A stretch of 37,500 nt of DNA from Penium margaritaceum (taxonomy: Eukaryota > Streptophyta > Zygnematophyceae > Desmidiales > Peniaceae), in the NCBI GenBank assembly GCA_023375785.1, contig SZWC01002384.1:20836-58335 (forward strand). Reading direction: 5' to 3'. The stretch's first letter is position 1. The number at the start of each line of letters is the position of its first letter. Of the stretch, positions 30,651 through 37,500 are shown in pieces. The notes under the pieces were generated by a model. The model was not told the DNA's origin and did not search any database. It worked only from the letters and a program-made list of their open reading frames with translations. Both the position numbers and the translations under genes were made by a program.

Positions 30651-31660
30651 TTGTCACCAATACGCTCTCTCCGCAGCACACCCGCCTCTTGCATCACCGT
30701 CTTTGCCACGTCCACTCTGCTGCCGTCGATAGCATGTTCTGCACCCAGCCGGCCAAGGGCCTCGACCCAGACACTTTCCCTTGGCCGTGACCCATTGATT
30801 GTACTCAAGGCAAGATGCACCGGTCCACGTACCCTCAGTCTTCCTCCCGTGCATCCGCCCCTCTAGACCTGGTCCATTCTAATGTCATGGGTCCCCTTCC
30901 TACTGAGTCCGTCGGCGAGCATGGCTGATATGTCCTCATCCTCACTGACGACTACTCTCGTTACCATAGGGTCTTCTGCCTTCGGTAGAACAGCGATGTC
31001 GCCCGTACCATTTAGGACTGGCTTGTCCTTGCGGAGCGCGAGTGTGGTCGATCTCTTCGCCACTTTCACTCGGATTGTGGTGGTGAGTACATCGACGAGA
31101 CCACAATATTTCTCGCTTCCCACGGTGTCCACCACATGACGTCAGCGTCCTACACACCCGCTCAAAACGGCGTCTCTGAGCGGTGAAACTGCACTATACC
31201 CGACGCCGTCCGCACCATGCGGGTTGAGTCTGGTCTCTCCGATGGATTTTATTTTGAAGCCATGGCTTACATGACATGGGCCTAGAACCGGATTTCCCAC
31301 TGGCCTCTTCCCCGCCAGTCCACGTCGTACCAGCACTGGTGCGGTCAGCGCGCTCACCTCCGCCCGGCTCGCGTCTGGGACTGCGTGGCCATCGTGTGGC
31401 TGCCCACCGCGCAGCAGGACGGAAAGCTCGCCCCCCGCGGACGTCCTTGCACCTTTCTCGGCGTCTCTCGTCAATCCAAGGCTTGACGCTTCTGGGATCC
31501 GTCCCGGCACTGCACCGTCGAGTTCCGCGATTCCCTCTTCTTTGAGGAGCTGTTTCCACGAAACCTTATTCGCTCCGGCTCGTTCGTGTCCCTCCCGTCG
31601 CGTGGAGAAGTGGTGAGTCTGTCCTCCATCCTGCCGCATCCGGGGGACACATCACATAGT
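30640..31660 (+). pseudogene. Copia-1 integrase
   Basis: The pre-integrase block LLHHRLCHVHSAAVDSMF keeps a His pair; the Cys pair is reduced to one (DCTQGKMHR). The core reads LVHSNVMGPLP, YVLILTDDYSRY, HFHSDCGGEYIDE, TPAQNGVSER. The first catalytic Asp is Asn (30881-30883). The second (GAT, 31073) and the Glu (GAG, 31178) are kept about 35 codons apart. The tail (CTFLGVS, RFWDPSRHCTVEFRDSLFF) is the usual copia segment after the core. Stops are TGA 30788, 30926, 31184, 31484 and TAG 30986, 31013, 31283. The enzyme is inactive. Confidence 0.88.
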
Positions 31661-33352
31661 CCCTCTGAGCCGGTAGCCCCAGTCACGTCCGCTGGCCCCT
31701 CCGTGCCAACAACCCCAGTCGCGCCCGTTGGCCCCTCCGAGCCAGCAGCCCCAGTCGCACCCGCTGACCCCTCCGAGTCAGCAGTCCCAGTCGCGTCCGC
31801 TGGCCCCTCCGGGTCGGCAGTCCCAGTCGTGCCCGCTGGCCCAACCGGGCCAGCAGCCCCAGTCGCGCCCGCTGGCCCCTCGGGGCCAGCAGCCCCAGTC
31901 TCGCCCGCAAGCCCCTCCGGGCCGGCAGCCCCAGTCAAGCTCGCTGGCCCCTCAGGACTGGCAGCCCCAGTCGCGCCTGCTGGCCCCTCCGGGCCGGCAG
32001 CCCCAGTCGCGCCCGCTGGCCCCTCGGGGCCGGTATCCCCATTCGCATCAGCCGGCCCCTCTGGGCCAGCAGCTCCAGTTGCACCTGCTGGCCCCTCCGA
32101 GCTAGCAGCCCAAGTCGCGTCCATTGGTCCCTCCGTGCCAGCAGCCCCGTCAGCCTCCCTTAGCCCGTCGGACTCGGTGCCATCTCCCGCCCTACCGCGC
32201 TACACTCGTGGCCTAGGCCGTAGCCTCCGACCCAGACTGTCAGTGAGCGCGGAGACCGCCGCACCGCGCCCTGTGGCGCCTTGGCCCCTTGTCGCTCCAC
32301 GTGTCTCCTCCACTCCTACGGTCGTGGGTGGGGACCTTGGCACCAAGGCCCTCGGCCTGACCACTTCGGCCATCATTGCAGACCTTCACCCGGGCTCCGC
32401 ACTGGGGTACGCTATGCTCCATCACGAGCATTGGCATGTCGTTATGGCTGCACTCGCGCACATCCCACGTCGAGCTCGAGATGCACACGCTCTCTCTGTC
32501 CGCTCCATAGTACGCCCGGAGTATCCAGCCACCCTACGCGAGGCTCGAGCCTCTCCTGAGGCCGCACATTGGGATGCTACCTACGCCGACGAGCTCGCTG
32601 CTATCCGGGAGCACCACGTGTATGACCTTGTCGACCTCCCTCCAGGTCGGAAGGCCATCGATGCCAACTGGGTCTTCCGGCGCAAATGGAAGCCAGACGG
32701 GCCTGTGGACAAGTACAAGGCCCACCTCACAGCCAAGGGGTTTGCTCACGTCCCCGGGGTAGACTACGACCAGATCTTTGCCCCAGTTGGTCAGTTCTCC
32801 ACTTGCCGGGCGCTCTTCAGCTTGGTTACCCAACATGGGTGGGAACTGCATCAGATGGACGTGAGCAACGCCTTCCTCCATGGCTCGCTGGAGGGTGAGG
32901 AGCTCTACATGGTGCAGCCCCCAGGCTTCGAGGACGGCACTGGGAAGGTCTGGCGGCTACGGAAGGCTCTTTATGGCCTGAAACAGTCGCCTCGGTACTG
33001 GAACCAGGAGATCAGCAGCACGCACCTCCGCGGTGGCCTCCTCTGCAGCACCGCTGACCCCGCAGTGTTCGTCAGCCCGCGAGGCCAGACCTTTGCTGCT
33101 GTTCTGGTCTACATCGACAATCTACTCATTGTGTCGCCAGACATGGCTGCCATCCAGCGTGTCAAGGACCTGTTGCACACTACCTACCAGATGAAGGATC
33201 TCGGGTCTGCCCGAGTCTTCCTGGGCATGGAGCTCGAGCATGATCGCTCCCAGGGTGTCCTGCACGTCCACCAGGCTGCCTATGTGCAGACCCACTCGCT
33301 TCGTCGAGGACCTGCCCCTCGTGCCGAGCGCATCTTCACCCATGTCACCTGA
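31586..33352 (+). CDS. Copia-1 polyprotein part: Pro/Ala/Ser repeat plus reverse transcriptase, open 588 codons
   Basis: The frame continues that of the integrase; the first Met is only the first after a stop, not a natural start. Residues 28-195 are fourteen 12-residue repeats. RT runs from about residue 343 (VYDLVDLPPGRKAIDANWVF) through KYKAHLTAKGF, GVDYDQIFAPVG, HQMDVSNAFLHG (catalytic Asp425), VWRLRKALYGLKQSPRYW, to LVYIDNLLIV and MKDLGSARVFLGMELEHD. The YxDD box is Tyr-Ile-Asp-Asn (509-512), losing one of two metal-binding Asp. A frameshift near 33295 diverts the end into an unrelated tail before the stop. No stop codon occurs in 1.7 kb although flanking domains have many. Confidence 0.88.
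   Translation: MSLPSRGEVVSLSSILPHPGDTSHSPSEPVAPVTSAGPSVPTTPVAPVGPSEPAAPVAPADPSESAVPVASAGPSGSAVPVVPAGPTGPAAPVAPAGPSGPAAPVSPASPSGPAAPVKLAGPSGLAAPVAPAGPSGPAAPVAPAGPSGPVSPFASAGPSGPAAPVAPAGPSELAAQVASIGPSVPAAPSASLSPSDSVPSPALPRYTRGLGRSLRPRLSVSAETAAPRPVAPWPLVAPRVSSTPTVVGGDLGTKALGLTTSAIIADLHPGSALGYAMLHHEHWHVVMAALAHIPRRARDAHALSVRSIVRPEYPATLREARASPEAAHWDATYADELAAIREHHVYDLVDLPPGRKAIDANWVFRRKWKPDGPVDKYKAHLTAKGFAHVPGVDYDQIFAPVGQFSTCRALFSLVTQHGWELHQMDVSNAFLHGSLEGEELYMVQPPGFEDGTGKVWRLRKALYGLKQSPRYWNQEISSTHLRGGLLCSTADPAVFVSPRGQTFAAVLVYIDNLLIVSPDMAAIQRVKDLLHTTYQMKDLGSARVFLGMELEHDRSQGVLHVHQAAYVQTHSLRRGPAPRAERIFTHVT
31667..32170 (+). repeat. Coding minisatellite, fourteen 36-bp units between integrase and RT
   Basis: The unit is 36 bp (12 residues), with consensus GPAAPVAPAGPS. 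Fourteen consecutive units keep frame without length change; outer units (EPVAPVTSAGPS, VPAAPSASLSPS) are more diverged than central ones, as expected of unequal crossing-over. Copia elements usually have a short variable linker here. The antisense strand reads as a Gly-x-y repeat. Confidence 0.95.
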
Positions 33353-34073
33353 TGGTCAGGTGAAGCTCAAGAGTCCTGACCCAGCCGTTGTGGGGGAGCC
33401 AGTTGACGTGACCACATATCTGCGAGTCATCGGGTCACTGATGTTCCTGACGACGACGACGCGCCCAGACATCGCGTTCTCTGTCAACCTCCTGGCTCAG
33501 TTTTCTCAGGAGCCGCGTCAACTCCACTTCGAGGCCTTGATCCGAGTACTGCGCTATGTCGTCTCATCTCCTCGGCGAGGTCTTATGTTCCGCCGCCAGC
33601 CGTCTGTGGTCACGGTGGGCTACACCGACAGTGACTGGGCCGGCAGTCTAGACGGTAAGAGTCGCACAGGCTGGATCTTTCTGATCGGCGACACGGCTGT
33701 GTCCTGGCGCAGTGGCAAGCAGGGGTGCATTGCACGCAGCACTACTGAGGCTGAGTATGTGGCCCTTGGCTGAAGCGCGTGTGAGAGTGTGTGGTTGCGT
33801 CGTCTGTTGTCCGAGTTGCGTCTGTCCGTCACATCCATCACGTTGCATTGTGACAATGAGAGTGCCATGGCCATCGCCGACAATGAGGGCGTGCATCACA
33901 CACGCACAAAGCACATCAACATTCAGTATCACTATGTGCGTTCGTTGTTGCATGACGGCAGCATCAGTATTGTGTGGATTGAGACAGCACGGAAGCTGGA
34001 CGACTTCTTGACCAAGGCATTGAAGCGCAACTCGTTCAAGAAGGCTGTGAGTTCGGTCAGTGTGCGTCCGTGA
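33290..34073 (+). pseudogene. Copia-1 RNase H and polyprotein end
   Basis: After the frameshift the reading is RFVEDLPLVPSASSPMS, YLRVIGSLMFLTTTTRPDIA, GYTDSDWAGSLDGKSRTGW, STTEAEYVALG, a TGA at 33771, then WLRRLLSELRL, LHCDNESAMAIADNEG, TKHINIQYHYVRSLLHDGS and DDFLTKAL, ending at the natural TGA 34071-34073. The acidic residues of the active site (SDSD Asp, EAE Glu, CDN Asp) are present. Only the frameshift and one TGA disable it. Confidence 0.9.
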
Positions 34074-34170
34074 GCTGCCCTATTTGTCCCTGCCTGCGTC
34101 TATTCATGCCCTGGGGGACTCTGACTGTTGACTGGGTCTCTGCCCGCCCATGTGCACTACGCCTGTGAGT

Positions 34171-34180
34171 CATGGGGGAG
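34171..34180 (+). other. Polypurine tract of copia-1
   Basis: CATGGGGGAG directly precedes the LTR start TGTTGG at 34181, about 100 bp after the pol stop. It is the second-strand primer of LTR elements. Confidence 0.75.
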
Positions 34181-34536
34181 TGTTGGTTTTTGCGCATCCT
34201 CCTTGTGCTCTGTTGTGTCCTCCCGGCTTGTGTACATCGACGTGCAGATGACTAACGGCGAGACTCAACACTGCTGGAGTGTCGTCCGGTGGAGCCGACA
34301 CACGCTGAGGCCTACTCGCAGTTCGCTGGAGCCTCCTCTCCCCGACGACGTGCTCAGCTCCATTGGCAGGCCTCCTCGGCAGTCGGGCCGCCGGCGGTCA
34401 CTGCCACCACAGATGCTATCTGCATGCGTCCAGCGTTGGATCTGACTGTACCGTTGCGTCTGCAGCGTCATGCTCTGCATAAGGTCCATGTCTCATTGTG
34501 CGTGGCACTATTTGGCATCATGGACCATCGTAGGCA
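34181..34536 (+). repeat. 3' LTR of copia-1
   Basis: It runs TGTTGGTTTTTGCGC...CATCGTAGGCA, 356 bp with TG and CA termini. The edges are set by the polypurine tract and by where similarity to the inverted copy at 35041-35375 stops. Frames of 97-105 codons within it are LTR shadows. Confidence 0.82.
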
Positions 34537-35040
34537 CTACCGGGGTTCAGGCAGCCATAACTCTTTGTTGTTATTTTCCTAGCTGTTTCTGAGCGCACGA
34601 CTGCGTTCGCAACATCGGTGTTTTGGTATGGTCAAATTTTCAGGCAAAACGGACGACGCCCGGGTTTTGGGCTGCGGGCCGTCTGGCAAGGCTCACCGAG
34701 AAAACCCTGCCTGCCAGAAAATAGGTCTAGGTCTATTTTCTGATTGGCTGGTTAGCTGAGTAACAAGCTCTACAGAGCTGGGGGGGAGCTAGAACTTGGA
34801 GGGGTCTCCCATTGTTGCTCATTCTCCATTCTTAATCAGTCACTTTCAGTTTTCAGCTGCTTTCTAGCGCTAACATTGGGGCGCGCGTTTTTTAGTGACA
34901 AACCCAGAGCTTCCACACTTAGACTCTAGAGCAGCGGACTGAGGGAGCAGCAGACTTAAGCAACGAGCGTGGAAGCTCGCACGCTGCATCAACAACGCTG
35001 CTGCCCCAACCTACTGCCTAGCGTTTCCTTTTCTAGGCAA
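34537..35040. other. 504-bp spacer between inverted LTRs
   Basis: There is no coding signal. It contains GCGTGGAAGCTCGCACGC near 34970, a short imperfect palindrome, and TAGGCAATGCCTA at the right edge, nearly palindromic across the LTR boundary. I see no primer site or polypurine tract at either edge. Confidence 0.4.
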
Positions 35041-35375
35041 TGCCTACGATGGTCCATGATACCAAACAGTGCCACGCAACATGAGACATGGATCATAGGC
35101 AGGGCATGACGCTGCAGACGCAATGGTACAGTCAGATCCAGCGTTGGACGCATGCAGACAGCATCTGCGGTGGCAGTGACCGCCGGCGGCCCGACCGCCG
35201 AGGAGGTCTGCCAATGGAGCTGAGCACGTCGTCGGAGGGAGGAGGCTCCAGCGAACTGCGAGTAGGCCTCAGCGTGCGTCGGCTCCATCGGACGACACTC
35301 CAGCAACGTCGAGTCTCGCCGTCAGTCATCTGCACGCCGATGTACACAAGCCGGAGAGATGCGCAAAAACCAACA
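35041..35375 (-). repeat. Inverted LTR of the copia-1 family, possible solo LTR
   Basis: It is the reverse complement of 34181-34536 with scattered point changes and one indel of about 20 bp near the start (CCTCCTTGTGCTCTGTTGTG-like text missing here). Both edges match exactly (TGCCTACG left, CCAACA right on +). Neither a primer site on the left nor a polypurine tract on the right is present, so no element body is attached. Flanking 5-mers GGCAA and ACCAA do not match, so a solo LTR with a target duplication is not proven. Confidence 0.82.
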
Positions 35376-36710
35376 ACCAACGTGGGTATATGGATAATCC
35401 ATTGGCGTCAGTCGTGACGGGTAGAAGCCACATAAACCAACAAGAGCAACCTGGTGAAGCTCTTTGGCCACTTGATCCAAGGAATGGGTCGTCCTGCAGT
35501 CAGGTCACCACGATGAAGCGGCCAGCAGGGCTGTCTTTCTCCGGTTAGTCACCTGCATCAGTGAAGTGAGTGTGCAACGAGGCCGAAGGTCACCGTGTGG
35601 TACTTACACGTAACCAACAACTGGAGAGCATTGGCATGTCAATGAGAGCAGAGCTAGAAAAGTTCTAGGCAATTCCTCATCGGCCTCCTCTCTACACACA
35701 ATCAAGTTTCATGAGTGATCACACTTCACAGCGTTGAAGTAAAATTATGACTTCCATCCCAAGAAGTATCGCTTTGTGCACCGAGTAGTACATCATGTTC
35801 ATTGAGAAAATACCCACACATTTCAAAAGCAAGTAAAGTAGCGACTTAACCCTTTGGGCGATGCTATACAACGCCTTCATGTCAATTTCATCTACTGGAT
35901 GTACCTCCATTGGTGGCTAGTAGTAGTTGTACTTTGGAGAAGGCCCAACATGAACATACAGCCATGGTGTGTTTCTTTTAGAGGTCACGGCACCTGGAGC
36001 ACCAATTACATCCTCCATGCATGCAGACACCTTTAAACACAGCAGGAATGCAACTCAAACCACCATTGCTCAGATCACCACAGGCTCACCCTTTGCACGA
36101 CCATCATCCGAATCAAAGGTGGGACTCGTAGCGCAAAGCACTGTGGAGTGTAAACCTAGCATCTATGGTTTACACTCACAAAGCAGCGGCGGCAACCGCC
36201 CAGTTTTACTGAAACCACCAAAGATTGATGGACGTGAAACGAGCAAATGTAGATGGGCAGACCATGGCATGATTGCGAGGATAATCATGACAGGAACAAT
36301 GATCAAACCACAGTCACCTTTCTCATAAAGTGGGACAACTACCGACACACGCGCAACACCGTGCAACTACTAACAAGCGTGCTACACGCAGCTCAACACA
36401 TCATTCGATGTAGCCTACATCTGAAGTGGGAGATGGCGCTTGATTGCCTGTAGCCCATCCAGCTGTGAGCACCACCCATCGGGGTGCGCGTATCGGTAAA
36501 ACCCGAGTGCCCCTCGTACCAGCAGCAACCACTTTCTCCGCGTCTCTGCATCAACCAGCCTTGCTCTTCGGCAAATGTGACGGCTCAAACTTCTTCTGCC
36601 ACAACAAACAATCGCCACAACAGACAAAGATACTCGGGAGTGTTACCATGAGGATACATGCTCCAGGAACATGGTTGTGGTTGGAGGCAATGCAAGAGGA
36701 GAGTTAGGCA
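35376..36710. other. 1.3 kb without a firmly supported gene
   Basis: A 119-codon + frame (35969-36328) contains RPVLLKPPKIDGRET, and a frame at 36444-36707 contains LFGKCDGSNFF. Both faintly resemble the Asp-Gly lead-in of retrotransposon gag proteins. There are too few matching residues to call a family. No other signal is seen. Confidence 0.25.
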
Positions 36711-36718
36711 TTCAGTAG

Positions 36719-36857
36719 GGGAGGAGGAGGACGTGGAGGAGGGGCTAAGGCAGGAGAAGGGGGAGGGAGAGGGATGCGGAAGGGGAGGGGAAATGGGAGG
36801 GGGAGGGTAGGGGAGGGCAAGGGGGAGAGAGCAGAGGAGGGGAGTGGGAGAGGGAAG
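36719..36857. repeat. Purine-rich edge of the 218-bp array
   Basis: Almost only G and A on the + strand, not matching the 218-bp unit base for base; probably diverged units or simple G/A expansion at the array edge. Confidence 0.6.
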
Positions 36858-37500
36858 GGGAGGGGGAGGGGGAGCGGAAGGGTAGGGGGAAGAGAAGGGG
36901 GAAAGGCAGTAGGAAGAAGCAGGAGGTGGGGGGCAAGTGTGGAGGTGGAGGGGAAAGGTAAGCGAGGAGTGGGAGATGGAGGGTGCGGGAGACCGGAGTG
37001 AGGGGAGGGGGGTAGAGAGGGTGATAGGTTGGCGGAGGGGAGAAGGAGGGGTGGGGGAAGGTGAAGAGGATGGGGAGGGGGGGGAGGGGGAGCGGAAGGG
37101 TAGGGGGAAGAGAAGGGGGAAAGGCAGTAGGAAGAAGCAGGAGGTGGGGGGCAAGTGTGGAGGTGGAGGGGAAAGGTAAGCGAGGAGTGGGAGATGGAGG
37201 GTGCGGGAGACCGGAGTGAGGGGAGGGGGGTAGAGAGGGTGATAGGTTGGCGGAGGGGAGAAGGAGGGGTGGGGGAAGGTGAAGAGGATGGGGAGGGGGG
37301 GGAGGGGGAGCGGAAGGGTAGGGGGAAGAGAAGGGGGAAAGGCAGTAGGAAGAAGCAGGAGGTGGGGGGCAAGTGTGGAGGTGGAGGGGAAAGGTAAGCG
37401 AGGAGTGGGAGATGGAGGGTGCGGGAGACCGGAGTGAGGGGAGGGGGGTAGAGAGGGTGATAGGTTGGCGGAGGGGAGAAGGAGGGGTGGGGGAAGGTGA
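36858..37500. repeat. Near-identical 218-bp tandem repeat, purine-rich, continues past the window
   Basis: The word AGCGGAAGGGTAGGGGGAAG recurs at 218-bp spacing (first near 36872), and GTGTGGAGGTGGAGGGG starts at 36937, 37155 and 37373. Copies look identical by eye over the compared stretches, giving just under three units to the window end. The + strand is almost all G and A. Long open frames on both strands (Gly/Arg/Glu on +, Pro/Ser/Leu on minus) exist only because 218 bp lacks stops in the relevant frames; they are not genes. Confidence 0.95.

Larger units (their letters stand above)
28499..34536 (+). mobile_element. Copia-1, Ty1/copia retrotransposon lacking its 5' LTR
   Basis: The domain order gag, protease, integrase, RT, RNase H is Ty1/copia. 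Coding DNA is much more GC-rich than the rest of the window. A polypurine tract and 3' LTR follow; no primer site or 5' LTR is seen before gag, where an antisense copia fragment ends 19 bp away. There are three frameshifts (near 30315, 30620 and 33295). In-frame stops, after following the shifts, are about 13 TAG, 5 TGA and no TAA. Despite this, 588 codons covering the repeat region and RT are open. Confidence 0.92.

Noticed and set aside
31471-32124. Collagen-like gene on the minus strand
   Set aside because: It is the exact antisense of the in-frame Pro/Ala/Ser repeat of copia-1, which continues integrase and RT on the + strand.
35969-36707. Retrotransposon gag fragments
   Set aside because: The Asp-Gly lead-in resemblance rests on under ten residues and no capsid helix or zinc knuckle follows.
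36585-37372. Long proline-rich minus frames (189 and 222 codons) and matching Gly/Arg frames on +
   Set aside because: They arise from the low-complexity 218-bp repeat, recur unit by unit, and have no unique domain.

Overview
The window looks like gene-poor, repeat-packed nuclear DNA of a green plant or close streptophyte relative with a large genome. Signs of this are Ty1/copia LTR retrotransposons primed by initiator-Met tRNA (an exact reverse complement of TGGTATCAGAGC at 7266-7277), a Ty3/gypsy chromovirus with a chromodomain remnant, a plant-type hAT-like element with an 8-bp target duplication, and homopolymer- and purine-rich tandem arrays. I cannot name the species. I find no intact host gene, tRNA, rRNA, CRISPR array or bacterial-type operon. 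Nearly everything recognisable is a decayed transposon, read through frameshifts and stop codons.

Left part (1-11.7 kb): a + strand Ty3/gypsy relic (gag about 780-1260, start of reverse transcriptase 2239-2421) is cut by an 8-kb minus-strand LTR element A (2422-10429). More of a gypsy RT appears at 11201-11660. Element A is itself interrupted by a second minus-strand LTR element B (3921-8477). The 3' LTR of B carries a 745-bp hAT-like element (4149-4893) that is missing from B's other LTR. This is a four-deep nest whose relative order of insertion can be read from the sequence. A and B have LTRs and tRNA primer sites but no recognisable pol, so both are non-autonomous. Element A contains a gene-like frame on the opposite strand (about 3101-3735) that I do not recognise.

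Middle part (11.7-25.6 kb): three diverged tandem units of about 555 bp with long C and G runs and foldback modules (11790-13450); a diverged array of about 80-bp units (15255-15990); a + strand chromovirus relic (RT, RNase H, integrase, chromodomain, 17780-19979); a + strand copia 3' end (20895-21630); and, tail to tail with it, a minus-strand copia relic (24690 down to 21850) with a probable 5' LTR up to about 25.5 kb.

Right part (25.6-37.5 kb): a minus-strand copia gag-protease fragment (27353-28480) lies head to head with the best-preserved element, copia-1 (+, 28499-34536): gag, protease, integrase, a 14-unit 12-residue Pro/Ala/Ser repeat, RT, RNase H, polypurine tract and 3' LTR. It has no visible 5' LTR, three frameshifts, about 18 in-frame stops (all TAG or TGA), and Asp-to-Asn changes at an integrase and an RT catalytic position. 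A second LTR of the same family lies inverted 504 bp downstream. The window ends inside a near-perfect 218-bp purine-rich tandem array (36858-37500 and beyond).
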